Assembly (NCBI GenBank): GCA_913056495.1
Contig: CAJXMO010000007.1
Location: forward strand, 62,001 to 126,000
Length of the DNA: 64,000 nucleotides
Direction of reading: 5' to 3'
Source: an uncultured Alteromonadaceae bacterium
GTDB lineage: Bacteria; Pseudomonadota; Gammaproteobacteria; Enterobacterales; Alteromonadaceae
The stretch's first letter is position 1, and each line of letters begins with the position of its first letter. Positions 9,641 to 19,819 of the stretch are shown one piece after another. The notes beneath the pieces are model-generated. The model was not told the origin of the DNA. It saw only the letters and a list, made by a program, of their open reading frames with translations, and ran no database searches. Both the position numbers and the translations under genes were made by a program.

Positions 9641-12600
9641 ATGGCACTTAAAAAAAATAACATATTAAGTTTCCGTAAGAGCTTAATAAGCCTTGCTGTA
9701 TTAGGGATCGTTCAACCTCTTTACGCGGCAGAGCAAACACAAGAAGAAACAGAAACAATCGAAGTCAAAGGTATACGCGGTAGCGTAATGTCAGCTCAGG
9801 CAATTAAACGAGATGCTGATACCTTTGTTGATTCAATTACAGCAACGGATATAGGCGCATTACCGGATTCAAGTGTATTAGAATCTCTGGCACGTGTACC
9901 AGGTGTCTCAATTGATCAGTTTGCTACGCCAAATGATCCAGACCACTTTTCAGCACAAGGTTCAGGTGCAGTGGTTCGCGGCATGAGCCAAACCCGAAGT
10001 GAGTTTAACGGCCGTGACTCTTTCTCCGCTACTTCAGGTCGTGGTTTAAGCTTCCAGGATGTTTCATCAACCATGATGGCTGGCGTAGACGTATATAAAA
10101 ACCAAACCGCTGATATGATTGAAGGCGGTATTGCAGGTACTATCAGTTTACGTACCCGTAAACCTTTTGACAGTTCAGGTCGCAAGGTCGCATTTACACT
10201 GGAAGGCAACTATGGTGATATGTCACAAGAATGGACACCAACCATTGCCGGTTTATATAGCGACAGATGGGAAACACAATCTGGTCACTGGGGTGTACTA
10301 GTAAATGCTTCTCGTTCTGAAATGACAATTGAATCACATGGTATCCAAACAAAACGTTACGAATTTTATGATGCGCAAACGGTAATTGATAACGGTTTTG
10401 TACCAGCAGATTCTGCCATGTACACTTATGACGGCAGTTTTGCAGATATCCCGGACGGTGTTGAAGTGGGCGACCAAGGGTTTCTAATCCCAGGCGGTTC
10501 AAGCGTTACTATGAAAAACGACAACAATATCAGAACAGGCTTTGGTACCGCCCTTCAATGGAAAAGTTTAGACGACAGTGTACAGGCGACTGTTCAGTTC
10601 ATGCGCTCCAAAGCTGATTCTTCATGGAAAGAAAACGCAATTAAACATGATGCTGGCTACAACGAAGGCTTTGCTGCACCTGAAGCGGGTACACAATGGG
10701 ATCTTGACGATAATGGTATTTTCCAAAGCGGTAGCTTGTCTGAAAGACGTGAAGGTTGGCGTGGTGACGGTGATCGTGTACCAAATATCCAGGAGTTCAA
10801 CCGTTTTGGTTACGGGGTATCAGCAGATGGTCGCTACAATGAATCGACGAATATAGTTGATGATTTATCATTTAATGTTAAATGGATGGTAAATGATAAC
10901 TGGGAACTGGAAGCAGACGTTCAGCATATTGAAGCCACTTCAGAAGGTTTAGATATGCAAATGATTTATCAAAGCCGGGCGATTCAGAATTACAACCTCA
11001 ATGGCCCTGATGATCACCCAGTCTTGGATATGATCAATCCGTGGAGCTATATGACGGAAGATCAACTTGCTTCACTGCAAGATCAATATGGTACAGATTA
11101 CACAGGTGATGACTACTTCACTCAAACCAGCTCTTATACGATGCACGCGGCGATGGACTTTTTCCAGAAAAACAGAGGCCAGTCTGACGCTGTCCGTTTA
11201 GATGCTAAGTACTATATTGATGATTCTATGTTCTCATCCGTAAAATTTGGTGTGCGTCATTCAAAACGAGATCAGGTGATACGCCGAACTCAATATGACT
11301 GGGGTGCATTACAACCCATCTGGCAAACAATTGGCACCTCCGACGAACGCTATGCTGAATGGAGTGAAAAAGAAAACTTCCTTGCCGGTCGCGGTTGGTT
11401 GGATGGTTATTTAGCCGAGTATGCAGGACTTGCTGACGAGTATCAGGTATTAGACTGGAGTGATTTTTATCGCGGTGACACTATCTCAATCGGTAATGAT
11501 AATCTGATGATCCACCCATCTGATAGTCTTTTAAAAGACATTCATAATTTGGGTGAAAGATTGGCTCCGTTAATCAGTAACTGCACTGACTTTAGAATGG
11601 CCGATGATCGAACCGAAGAGTCAATTGAATATGCTGAGGGTGATCCTTGTCAATATCCTAATTTAGATGGCTACTTTAAAGATAATGAAATCAGTGAAAC
11701 TTCAGAAACCAATACCGCAGCCTACGTAAGAATCGACTTTGATACTGACGTAGCGGATCATCGCGTGTCTGGTAACTTTGGTGCTCGTATCGTTGAGTTA
11801 GAAAGCAAAACCTCTGGTTATACTGTTTTCCCGAATATGAATGCAGGCGAGCCAGCTCCAGAAGGATGGGACCCGAATAACTATGACGTCAGCGACTATG
11901 ACTTATTTTCAGATGAAGTTAAATTCCTAGGCGAAGCTTACCACTATTTACCGCAAGAAATTAAAGACTTCTCGAATGGTGCTTATTCTAAAAACTTTGC
12001 AACCAATAAAACGCGCAGAGTTCTACCTAGCTTTAACGTAAAAGTAGAATTGACCGATGACCTACTCGCTCGTTTTGCTCTTTCTAAAGCAATTGCATTG
12101 CCAGACATTGGTGATTTAAGAAATTATACCAGTATGGGTCCACTTGCATTTTCATTGGATGCGTCTTATTTAGATCCTGTTTATAGTGCGGACAACCCAC
12201 ACCCGGACGCACCTGCAGATTCTGAAACGGGCCACCCGGTTGACGAAAATGGGGATGATATTGAGCAACAACGCCGTATCGATCCGAGCACAGTTAAATT
12301 CCAAGGCTGGGGCGGTAGTGCCGGTAATCCATTCTTAAAACCTATGGAATCTAATCAACTTGATTTATCTTTAGAATGGTATTTCTCAGATGATGGGTCT
12401 GTTGTTTCATCTTTCTTCTATAAAGATTTAAGTAACTTCTTTATAAAAGGTGCTTATAACGCTGAATTTACTAACCCGGTTAATGGTATTACACAAACAG
12501 CCCGCATTAGCGGTCCGACTAATGGTGGTGACGGTGTGATGAAAGGGGTTGAATTAAGCTATAACCAATTCTATAGCTTCTTACCGGCGCCATTTGATGG

Positions 12601-13063
12601 TTTAGGTGTTCAGGCAAACTACTCATACATAAAAGCAGAGGGTGTGCCCAACTCAAACCTGGATAATACAGACGTTGCTAATACTGGCGAAGCCGGTGAA
12701 GCCATTGATATATTCAAAGGTAAATTACCACTGCGCGGTCAGTCTGAACATACAGCTAACTTCATTGGCATGTATGAAAAAGATGGTTGGTCTGCACGGG
12801 TTGCATACAAATGGCGTTCACAATTCCTGTTAACATCTAAAGATGTTATTACAACCCTGCCGATTTATAACGGAGATGAAGGTCAATTAGATGCATCATT
12901 ATTCTATCAACTAACGGATAATATTAAGGTTGGGGTACAGGGCGTAAACTTAACGGCTGAGCAAACCAAAACTTATCAACAAGTGGATAGTAATTTAAAA
13001 CTTGGTCGCTCTTGGTTTAACAAAGACCGCAGATATCAGTTAATCATGCGAGCAAGCTTTTAA
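9641..13063 (+). CDS. Large TonB-dependent receptor of the carbohydrate-uptake type
   Basis: A 1140-residue receptor with a signal peptide (cleavage near LYAAEQ), TonB-box-like ETIEVKGIRGS, and plug domain (FVDSITATDIGALPDSSVLESLARVPGVSID, SGAVVRGM, GVDVYKNQTADMIEGGIAGT). A long 22-stranded barrel ends in YQLIMRASF with the usual terminal phenylalanine. The VKGIRGS and GALPDSS signature marks the large gammaproteobacterial group of oligosaccharide receptors found with halogenase genes. The ATG has an AGGTG ribosome site. It is followed by two strong hairpins and then three halogenase-family genes and GH97 on the same strand, so its substrate is probably the GH97 substrate. Three copies of the recurring inverted repeat lie upstream. 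Confidence 0.93.
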   Translation: MALKKNNILSFRKSLISLAVLGIVQPLYAAEQTQEETETIEVKGIRGSVMSAQAIKRDADTFVDSITATDIGALPDSSVLESLARVPGVSIDQFATPNDPDHFSAQGSGAVVRGMSQTRSEFNGRDSFSATSGRGLSFQDVSSTMMAGVDVYKNQTADMIEGGIAGTISLRTRKPFDSSGRKVAFTLEGNYGDMSQEWTPTIAGLYSDRWETQSGHWGVLVNASRSEMTIESHGIQTKRYEFYDAQTVIDNGFVPADSAMYTYDGSFADIPDGVEVGDQGFLIPGGSSVTMKNDNNIRTGFGTALQWKSLDDSVQATVQFMRSKADSSWKENAIKHDAGYNEGFAAPEAGTQWDLDDNGIFQSGSLSERREGWRGDGDRVPNIQEFNRFGYGVSADGRYNESTNIVDDLSFNVKWMVNDNWELEADVQHIEATSEGLDMQMIYQSRAIQNYNLNGPDDHPVLDMINPWSYMTEDQLASLQDQYGTDYTGDDYFTQTSSYTMHAAMDFFQKNRGQSDAVRLDAKYYIDDSMFSSVKFGVRHSKRDQVIRRTQYDWGALQPIWQTIGTSDERYAEWSEKENFLAGRGWLDGYLAEYAGLADEYQVLDWSDFYRGDTISIGNDNLMIHPSDSLLKDIHNLGERLAPLISNCTDFRMADDRTEESIEYAEGDPCQYPNLDGYFKDNEISETSETNTAAYVRIDFDTDVADHRVSGNFGARIVELESKTSGYTVFPNMNAGEPAPEGWDPNNYDVSDYDLFSDEVKFLGEAYHYLPQEIKDFSNGAYSKNFATNKTRRVLPSFNVKVELTDDLLARFALSKAIALPDIGDLRNYTSMGPLAFSLDASYLDPVYSADNPHPDAPADSETGHPVDENGDDIEQQRRIDPSTVKFQGWGGSAGNPFLKPMESNQLDLSLEWYFSDDGSVVSSFFYKDLSNFFIKGAYNAEFTNPVNGITQTARISGPTNGGDGVMKGVELSYNQFYSFLPAPFDGLGVQANYSYIKAEGVPNSNLDNTDVANTGEAGEAIDIFKGKLPLRGQSEHTANFIGMYEKDGWSARVAYKWRSQFLLTSKDVITTLPIYNGDEGQLDASLFYQLTDNIKVGVQGVNLTAEQTKTYQQVDSNLKLGRSWFNKDRRYQLIMRASF

Positions 13064-13085
13064 CTCAGAATAACCGGAAAAAATT

Positions 13086-13129
13086 CGGATAATTTGATTT
13101 TTAGACGCAATTAATTTATCCGTTTTTTT
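13086..13129 (+). terminator. Terminator after the large TBDR gene
   Basis: CGGATAA (13086-13092) pairs with TTATCCG (13116-13122), followed directly by a run of seven T. The loop is long, but the U-tract is good. Confidence 0.6.
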
Positions 13130-13141
13130 CTAAGGTTAGAC

Positions 13142-13173
13142 AGCAGACTAAATTCAGGTTTAGTCTGCTTTTT
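13142..13173 (+). terminator. Second terminator/attenuator before the halogenase genes
   Basis: AGCAGACTAAA (13142-13152) pairs perfectly with TTTAGTCTGCT (13159-13169), followed by a T run: a textbook intrinsic terminator. With the preceding hairpin it should make the TBDR much more highly expressed than the halogenases 55 bases further on. Confidence 0.75.
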
Positions 13174-13227
13174 CGTTTGTAGTTTCAACTTAATGCTGCT
13201 TAATTTTATTAGCCCAGAGGAAATATC

Positions 13228-14748
13228 ATGACACCAGTTTCACAACCTAAACGAATAAAAAATATTGTTATTTTAGGTGGCGGAACTGCAGGCTGGATGA
13301 CAGCTGCGGCGCTATCCAGAGCATTGAAACCAGAGAATATAAAAGTTACCTTAGTCGAATCTGATAAAATCGGTACAGTTGGCGTTGGGGAAGCGACTAT
13401 CCCCCACATTCGCACCTTTAATGCGTTATTGGGGTTGAATGAAACTGAGTTTATGGAAGCCACTCAGGCGACTTATAAACTCGGCATTCAGTTTTATGGC
13501 TGGGGTAAAGCCGACTCGGACTATTTCCATCCATTTTCTGGTTTTGGTAAGCCCTACGACAATATTGATTTTCAGGCAATTTACCAAAAGGCGAGACTGG
13601 CCGGTCTGACCCTGCCGTTAGATGCCTTTTCCACTGCAAATGAAGCCTGTCGACAAAATAAATTTTGTTTACCTCAAGCTATGCCTGCTGATTCACTCAA
13701 CAATTTTTCATATGCTTATCATTTAGATGCGACGGCTTACGCCCAATTTTTAAGACAATATGCTGAACAGCAGGGGGTCACCAGAATAGAAGGTCAATTA
13801 CAAAGCATTCAAACCTGTCTGGCGGATGGCCATATACAAGCATTAACCTTAGACAATAATACCAAAATCGAAGGTGATTTATTTATTGATTGCTCTGGTT
13901 TTCGCGCACTATTAATTGGCCAACACTTGAAGTCAGAATATCAGAATTGGACTCAGTGGCTAAAATGCGACAGCGCAATTGCTATGCAAAGTGAACAACA
14001 AAAAACGCTGGCACCCTATACCCGTTCAACTGCGCATGAAAGCGGCTGGTTCTGGCAAATTCCCCTGCAAAAACGCACAGGTAATGGCATTGTCTATAGC
14101 CGGGAATATCTATCTGACGACTCTGCACTGGCTAAATTAACCGCACAGTTAAATTTAACCGAGCCGAATCCGTATAATGGCCCGATTCGGTTTAACCCGG
14201 GTATGCGTAAGCAATCCTGGCAAAAAAACTGTGTTGCGATTGGATTAGCCAGTGGCTTTTTAGAGCCATTAGAGTCCACCAGCATTCATTTAATTCAACT
14301 CAGTATTTTTAAATTAATAGAGCTTCTGCCAGGTGATACCCAGTTTGAAACAGCCAGGGCTGAGTTTAATCGCCTGATTAAGGATGAGTATGTTAATGTC
14401 AGAGATTTTATTATTTTGCATTATGCGTTAAATGACCGACCGGAAAATTTCTGGAAAGCATGCCGCGATATGGCTTTACCACAAACATTACAAAACAAAA
14501 TCGCTTTATTTAAGGCAGTTGGCTATCTGGCACAAAAAGAACAAGGATTATTTTTTAAACCAAGCTGGCAAGCTGTATTATTTGGTCAGGGATTAATCCC
14601 TGATGGACATGATTGTAAAGCAGACATTTTAACCAATAAACAAGCACTAGACTGGGTTTATACTTACTTAAGTAAACAAAAACAAAGTGTTGAGAATATG
14701 CCCTTACATCAGAAATGGCTTCAACAAACAGGTGCAATGCGCAAATGA
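13228..14748 (+). CDS. Flavin-dependent tryptophan-halogenase family protein
   Basis: A 506-residue cytoplasmic protein of the PrnA-like flavin-dependent halogenase family. It has the FAD-binding motif GGGTAGW (residues 17-23), GVGEATIP (52-59), the conserved lysine K84 in ATYKLGI (equivalent to PrnA K79), the halogenase motif WFWQIP (274-279, WxWxIP) and the conserved FLEPLEST segment (344-351). All catalytic landmarks are intact, so an FADH2-dependent halogenase is plausible. The real substrate is unknown: members in TBDR loci are not tied to any known natural-product pathway, and none of the usual biosynthetic genes is present. AGAGGAAAT precedes the ATG. Its stop overlaps the next gene's start (ATGA), indicating a tight operon. 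Confidence 0.9.
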   Translation: MTPVSQPKRIKNIVILGGGTAGWMTAAALSRALKPENIKVTLVESDKIGTVGVGEATIPHIRTFNALLGLNETEFMEATQATYKLGIQFYGWGKADSDYFHPFSGFGKPYDNIDFQAIYQKARLAGLTLPLDAFSTANEACRQNKFCLPQAMPADSLNNFSYAYHLDATAYAQFLRQYAEQQGVTRIEGQLQSIQTCLADGHIQALTLDNNTKIEGDLFIDCSGFRALLIGQHLKSEYQNWTQWLKCDSAIAMQSEQQKTLAPYTRSTAHESGWFWQIPLQKRTGNGIVYSREYLSDDSALAKLTAQLNLTEPNPYNGPIRFNPGMRKQSWQKNCVAIGLASGFLEPLESTSIHLIQLSIFKLIELLPGDTQFETARAEFNRLIKDEYVNVRDFIILHYALNDRPENFWKACRDMALPQTLQNKIALFKAVGYLAQKEQGLFFKPSWQAVLFGQGLIPDGHDCKADILTNKQALDWVYTYLSKQKQSVENMPLHQKWLQQTGAMRK

Positions 14749-16094
14749 AAATTGAGTTACTCGGAAACAATTTAACTTCCTGGATGATAGCAGCCGCACT
14801 TGCGCCCTGTTCCCAGTTTCAAATGAGCATATTGGGTGAAAAAACACGACATCAGTATCCACCGGTGCAGTCTGTGTTTCCGTGGTTTGAACAGTATTTG
14901 GAATTGACAAAAATCACCCCGAATATATTCACAAAACAAGTAAGCTGTCAGCCATTATTGGCTTACCAGGTGTTTCATTCTGATAAAACTCACAGATTTG
15001 GCTTCTGCGATACCGGCGCACCGCTGGGGCCTGCAGATTTTATTCACTTGTTTAGCCAGCTTGCAGGGCAAAATTATCCGGTGGGTGAGTTTTTCGATTA
15101 CTCTTTCGCCATTCAGTTGGCCAAGCAAGGTAAATATATTCAACCAAAAAAAGATGCTATGTCTATTTTATCAACCTTTGAACATGGCTATATCATTGAT
15201 ACTGATAGTTTTCTAACTTTTTTAAAAAACCAGCTAAAAGCTCATTACCCAGGTCAGATACGTGAAATAGAAGAAATACAGCTTAATCTTAGTGACAAAA
15301 ATGGTGACGTAAACCAACAAGCAGATTTACAAATAGATTGCCGCGAGCGGCAAAGCCAGTACAAGCATCGAACCATTCAGAGTGTAAGTTGGCAGTGCCA
15401 GCTATCTGAGAAACCTCAGCTTAACTTTCAAAAGCAAGTTCAGTTAACTCAATCCGGATGGTTATTAGCGCTAAAACCTAACACGGATTCAAATACGATT
15501 CATTTCCAACTCAATTTAACTGAAAGCTTAGAATTAACTCAAAGTCAGATTCAAACTTTGGTTCAACAACACAGCACCGACAAAAACATTCAGGCAGTTA
15601 TACCCAACAGTATACAAGTTCAGGAAATCATAGAAGGTCCGCTTATAGCGTTTAACCAATCTGCACCGGCATTCAATGTTCACCAAACGCAGGCTAATAG
15701 CTGGGCAATGTCATCTATCGACTATACTGTTTTATTTATTATGGCCCTGTTGGACTGTATTGCATTATTTAAAACACCTGACTTATTTCAGCTCGCCTTT
15801 AATAAGTGTTATCAGGACAAACTGACAAGCGTGCACAGATATCAAAACATGCTAAGCGATACCCTGAAAGGAACAACAACCAATGATAGCATCAACTTAT
15901 TTTTAGCCAGCGGCAGAATTAAACAGTTAGATCCAGATTTAATCCAACCAGCCTGGGTGGCTGGATTATTAATGAGTCTTGGCTATTACCCAAAAAGTGG
16001 TAATCCGTTCGCCCGCCAGTTACCCAATGCGCAAATAAGCCAGCATTTACAACAAATCCGTCAGGTTTTACAACGAACAAGCCAAAGCATTTAA
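14745..16094 (+). CDS. Degenerate halogenase-like paralogue
   Basis: A 449-residue protein whose ATG overlaps the stop of the upstream halogenase (ATGA). It is clearly built on the same plan but has lost the catalytic landmarks. GGGTAGWM is replaced by GNNLTSWM, there is no lysine motif equivalent to ATYKLGI, no WxWxIP, and no EPLEST. The reading frame is open throughout and tightly packed between two intact halogenases, so it is retained rather than decaying. I infer a non-catalytic partner, for example a scaffold or substrate-binding subunit of the halogenase pair, but have no direct evidence. An alternative is a neofunctionalised flavoprotein. A start ten codons upstream is possible, but the ATGA coupling is more convincing. 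Confidence 0.75.
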   Translation: MKIELLGNNLTSWMIAAALAPCSQFQMSILGEKTRHQYPPVQSVFPWFEQYLELTKITPNIFTKQVSCQPLLAYQVFHSDKTHRFGFCDTGAPLGPADFIHLFSQLAGQNYPVGEFFDYSFAIQLAKQGKYIQPKKDAMSILSTFEHGYIIDTDSFLTFLKNQLKAHYPGQIREIEEIQLNLSDKNGDVNQQADLQIDCRERQSQYKHRTIQSVSWQCQLSEKPQLNFQKQVQLTQSGWLLALKPNTDSNTIHFQLNLTESLELTQSQIQTLVQQHSTDKNIQAVIPNSIQVQEIIEGPLIAFNQSAPAFNVHQTQANSWAMSSIDYTVLFIMALLDCIALFKTPDLFQLAFNKCYQDKLTSVHRYQNMLSDTLKGTTTNDSINLFLASGRIKQLDPDLIQPAWVAGLLMSLGYYPKSGNPFARQLPNAQISQHLQQIRQVLQRTSQSI

Positions 16095-16112
16095 CAAGTT
16101 CCAGAGGCACAA

Positions 16113-17615
16113 ATGACAAATAATAATATTCAACATATTTTAATTTTAGGGGGCGGCACAGCCGGGTGGATGACAGCGGCTAGCTTAAGTCACTTTTTAA
16201 AGTCAGGCTATCAAATTACTTTGGTTGAATCTGATTCTATTGGCACGGTTGGCGTTGGCGAAGCCACCATTCCACAAATCCAGGTTTTTAATAAAACTTT
16301 GGGTATAGATGAAGATGATTTTATTAAAAAAACGCAAGGTACTTTTAAACTGGGAATAGAGTTTGTTAACTGGGGGCAGGTTGGCGATTCATATATTCAT
16401 GGGTTTGGCCACTTGGGGCAAGATATGTCTGCATTGCCGTTTCATCACCACTGGTGGAAGTTACGTCAGCAAAATCAGGCAAAACCTCTGGCAAACTACG
16501 CACTAAACTGCAGCGCTGCGTATCAAAATAAATTTATGCGCTCAATTGACGCTGGCAACTCCCCTCTGTCGAACATTACTTATGCCTATCAGTTTGATGC
16601 AGGCTTGTATGCTCAGTATTTAAAAGAATATGCAACAGCCCGTGGTGTTAAACATGTGATTGGTGATGTGGAAAGCACATCTGTTAATGCCGCAAGTGAA
16701 TTAATTGAAAGTATCTCGCTTAAATCCGGTAATACGCTCCAGGCTGATTTTTTTATTGATTGCACTGGCATGCGCGCATTACTGATAGAAAAAACACTAA
16801 ACATAGGCTATGAAAACTGGCAACACTGGTTACCCTGTGACTCAGCCTTGGCAGTGCCGAGTAAAAAAATTGAGCCACTCCCCCCCTATACACGCTCTAC
16901 GGCTCATAGCGCTGGTTGGCAATGGCGTATCCCGCTGCAGCACAGAACCGGAAACGGACACGTATTTTGTAGTGAATATATGAAAACGTCCGACGCTGAA
17001 CAAATTTTATTGGATAACCTGAGTTCTGACGCCTTACAAGCCCCCAGATTGATTAACTTTACAACTGGTAAACGTAAAGCTTTCTGGCATAAAAACTGTG
17101 TGGCTATCGGATTGTCCAGCGGTTTTATGGAGCCACTGGAATCAACCAGTATTCATTTAATTCAGTCAGCCATTGCCCGCTTAATGTCATTATTTCCCGA
17201 TAAAAGTTTTAATCAGGCGAACATTGATGAGTTTAACCGCCAAACGCATTTTGAATACGACAGTATTCGTGACTTTATTATTCTTCATTACAAAGCAACC
17301 CAGAGAGAAGACTCCGAGTTTTGGCGTTACTGCAAAAATATGCCTGTGCCTGATTCATTGCAGGAAAAGCTTGATCTGTTCAAACAACATGGCCATGTCA
17401 ATCGTTTTAATAACGAACTATTCAATGAAAATAGCTGGGTAGAGGTTTTATTCGGTCAAAACATTGAGCCGCAAGGTTATCACCCTATGGTAGACCTAGT
17501 GCCAGTAGAACAGCTTAAGCAAAATCTAGCCGGAATTGAAAATGTAGTAGCACAATGTGTGGACTATATGCCAAGCCAGCAAACTTTTATTAATCAGTTT
17601 TGTAAAGCAGATTAA
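16113..17615 (+). CDS. Flavin-dependent tryptophan-halogenase family protein
   Basis: A 500-residue PrnA-like halogenase. It has GGGTAGWM (residues 13-20), GVGEATIP (47-54), the catalytic-type lysine at K79 in GTFKLGI, the WQWRIP motif and FMEPLESTSIHLIQ. It is more similar to the gene at 13228 than to the one at 38189, suggesting local duplication. It lies 18 bases after the degenerate paralogue with an AGAGG ribosome site and is the last gene of the halogenase trio. Over 200 AT-rich bases then separate it from GH97. The substrate is unknown, as for its partner; free tryptophan or indole halogenation is only one possibility. Confidence 0.9.
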   Translation: MTNNNIQHILILGGGTAGWMTAASLSHFLKSGYQITLVESDSIGTVGVGEATIPQIQVFNKTLGIDEDDFIKKTQGTFKLGIEFVNWGQVGDSYIHGFGHLGQDMSALPFHHHWWKLRQQNQAKPLANYALNCSAAYQNKFMRSIDAGNSPLSNITYAYQFDAGLYAQYLKEYATARGVKHVIGDVESTSVNAASELIESISLKSGNTLQADFFIDCTGMRALLIEKTLNIGYENWQHWLPCDSALAVPSKKIEPLPPYTRSTAHSAGWQWRIPLQHRTGNGHVFCSEYMKTSDAEQILLDNLSSDALQAPRLINFTTGKRKAFWHKNCVAIGLSSGFMEPLESTSIHLIQSAIARLMSLFPDKSFNQANIDEFNRQTHFEYDSIRDFIILHYKATQREDSEFWRYCKNMPVPDSLQEKLDLFKQHGHVNRFNNELFNENSWVEVLFGQNIEPQGYHPMVDLVPVEQLKQNLAGIENVVAQCVDYMPSQQTFINQFCKAD

Positions 17616-17851
17616 ATACGCTCAGAGTACATTAATAACATTATCGGAAAACAAACAAGTTGAATAAACTCTACTTGTTTGGCTTCAATTAATTATATGA
17701 TAAATGTTAAATAGATGATTATTTAGATACTTAATTAACGACATTCTGTTAATATTTAACCTCATATATGGTCTCAACTCTATATCGAAGTTAAATAAGC
17801 TTATGAAATATATTTTGATAAACATTCAGTTTTTATTTCCATTCGTATTCA

Positions 17852-19819
17852 ATGAAGGTGAAAAATTTGTTTAATTTAAAAAAGCAATTACTAACGCTGG
17901 TATTAGCGAGCAGCAGTTTTTATACGTTGGCAGAGATGCCAATGACAATAAAAAGTCCCGACAGTCAATTACAGGTTGATTTAACACTGGAAAGTGGTAA
18001 GGCGTATTATCAAGTGCAATATAAAGGCAAACCTTTTATCGAGAAATCAGCTCTAGGCTTAACCACTTCAATCGGCGATTTTTCTAAAAATTTAACCTAC
18101 GTATCTGAGCAGACAAATAGCATTAATCAAACCTATCAGCTTGACCGGGCCAAAGTAAGTCAGGTGAACTATCAGGCAAATCAAGCAATTGCCAGATACA
18201 AAAATGAAAATGGAGACTGGTTAGATATTACCTTTAATGTAGCCAACAATGACGTCGCATTCAGCTATCAGCTAGTCTCGGCTCATGAAGCAACCCGGGT
18301 AAAAATCTTTAATGAAGCCAGTAGTTTTAATTTGCCAGATAAAGCAACCAGCTTTATTACCCCACAAGCTCTGCCCGGCACGGGCTGGAAAAAAACCAAA
18401 CCCAGTTATGAAGAGCCTTATACCTATGATCAAGCTTTAGGCACGCCATCAGCGAATGGCGTAGGTTATACATTTCCGGCGTTATTTAAAAATGAATCTG
18501 CTGGCTGGATATTAATTTCTGAAACCGGTGTTAATGGTAACTATGTTGGTTCCAGATTAGGTGAGAGCAGCAAAGACGGCATTTTTAAAATTGAATTTCC
18601 ACAAGCCGGTGAAAACGCAGGTATTGGTAATACTTATGCGACTATGGCAATGCCCGCCAAAACGCCTTGGCGCACTATTACCATTGGCAGTGATTTAGCG
18701 CCTATTGTTGAAACCACCGTAAGTTTTGATTTAGTAGAACCTCAGTATCAGGCCTCTACCGACTACAAAATGGGACGAGCCAGCTGGAGTTGGATTGTAT
18801 GGCAAGATGCCAGTATGAATTATGCCGATCAGCTTGAATATATTGATTTAGCCGCAGAGTTAAATCTGGAATATATTCTGATTGATGCACTTTGGGATGC
18901 CAATATTGGCCGAGAGGGCATGGAAAAATTAGTGCGTTATGCCGTATCCAAAAATGTTGATGTAATGCTTTGGTATAACTCAAATGGTTGGTGGAACGAT
19001 GCGCCGCAAACACCGGTAAATTTAATGAATACCACCATAGCCCGTAAACAGGAAATGGCCTGGTTGCAAAAAATTGGCGTGAAAGGCTTAAAAATCGACT
19101 TTTTTGGTGGTGACAAGCAAGCCACAATGAAGTTGTATGAGGATATTTTATCTGATGCCAATGACTATGATTTAGCCATTACTTTCCATGGCTGCACCCT
19201 GCCGCGTGGTTGGGAACGCATGTATCCAAACTTTATTACCTCAGAAGCTGTACTCGCCTCTGAAAATTTAGTGTTCAACCAGCATTCGCTGGATTTACAC
19301 GCCTATAATGCAACCATGTTACCTTTTACCCGTAACCCGGTTGCTGCTATGGATTTTGGCCCGGTATTTTTAAACAAACGTTTATCACGTACTCAGCAAA
19401 ACGGCACAATTCGTTCAACAACTGATGCGTTTGAACTGGCAACCAGCATTATATATCAGTCACCAATTCAACATTTTGGCTTAACACCGAATAATCTGGA
19501 TGAGCAACCCGGGTATGTTTTAGACTTTATTCGAAATGTGCCGAGTGTGTGGGATGAAACACAATTTATTGATGGGTATCCGGGCAAACTGGCAGTACTG
19601 GCACGCCGTCATCAAAACACTTGGTACGTTGCAGCCGTTAATGGCGAAAAACAAGCGAAAACGGTCGAAGTCAATTTGCCAATGTTAGCCGGTCAACGCG
19701 TGACTATGCTGGTTGATGCAAAAAATAAAACCGCACAACAGCTAAAGGTTACAGTGCCTGAAAATGGTAAATTGAGCCTGAATCTGCTCGCCGAAGGTGG
19801 CGCTGTCATTTATCATTAG
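17852..19819 (+). CDS. GH97 glycoside hydrolase with retaining (alpha-galactosidase-like) signature
   Basis: About 655 residues with a signal peptide (cleavage near TLAEM), an N-terminal beta-sandwich (SPDSQLQVDLTLESGKAYYQV), and a TIM barrel of the GH97 family (ASWSWIVWQDASMNY, YILIDALWD, DVMLWYNSNGWWNDAPQTP). The segment KGLKIDFFGG puts an aspartate at D416, where retaining GH97 enzymes such as the Bacteroides alpha-galactosidase have their nucleophile; inverting SusB-type alpha-glucosidases lack it. TSEAV further on is the likely acid/base region. A periplasmic alpha-galactosidase is the best guess, with alpha-glucosidase the alternative. The ATG at 17852 has no ribosome site upstream, while an in-frame TTG at 17867 follows AAGGTG at good spacing and may be the true start. 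Confidence 0.88.
   Translation: MKVKNLFNLKKQLLTLVLASSSFYTLAEMPMTIKSPDSQLQVDLTLESGKAYYQVQYKGKPFIEKSALGLTTSIGDFSKNLTYVSEQTNSINQTYQLDRAKVSQVNYQANQAIARYKNENGDWLDITFNVANNDVAFSYQLVSAHEATRVKIFNEASSFNLPDKATSFITPQALPGTGWKKTKPSYEEPYTYDQALGTPSANGVGYTFPALFKNESAGWILISETGVNGNYVGSRLGESSKDGIFKIEFPQAGENAGIGNTYATMAMPAKTPWRTITIGSDLAPIVETTVSFDLVEPQYQASTDYKMGRASWSWIVWQDASMNYADQLEYIDLAAELNLEYILIDALWDANIGREGMEKLVRYAVSKNVDVMLWYNSNGWWNDAPQTPVNLMNTTIARKQEMAWLQKIGVKGLKIDFFGGDKQATMKLYEDILSDANDYDLAITFHGCTLPRGWERMYPNFITSEAVLASENLVFNQHSLDLHAYNATMLPFTRNPVAAMDFGPVFLNKRLSRTQQNGTIRSTTDAFELATSIIYQSPIQHFGLTPNNLDEQPGYVLDFIRNVPSVWDETQFIDGYPGKLAVLARRHQNTWYVAAVNGEKQAKTVEVNLPMLAGQRVTMLVDAKNKTAQQLKVTVPENGKLSLNLLAEGGAVIYH

Noticed and set aside
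17764-17785. ATATGGT...CTATAT upstream of GH97 as another operator copy
   Set aside because: The spacing does not match 7 bases and the arms align only after shifting, so it is too weak to support.
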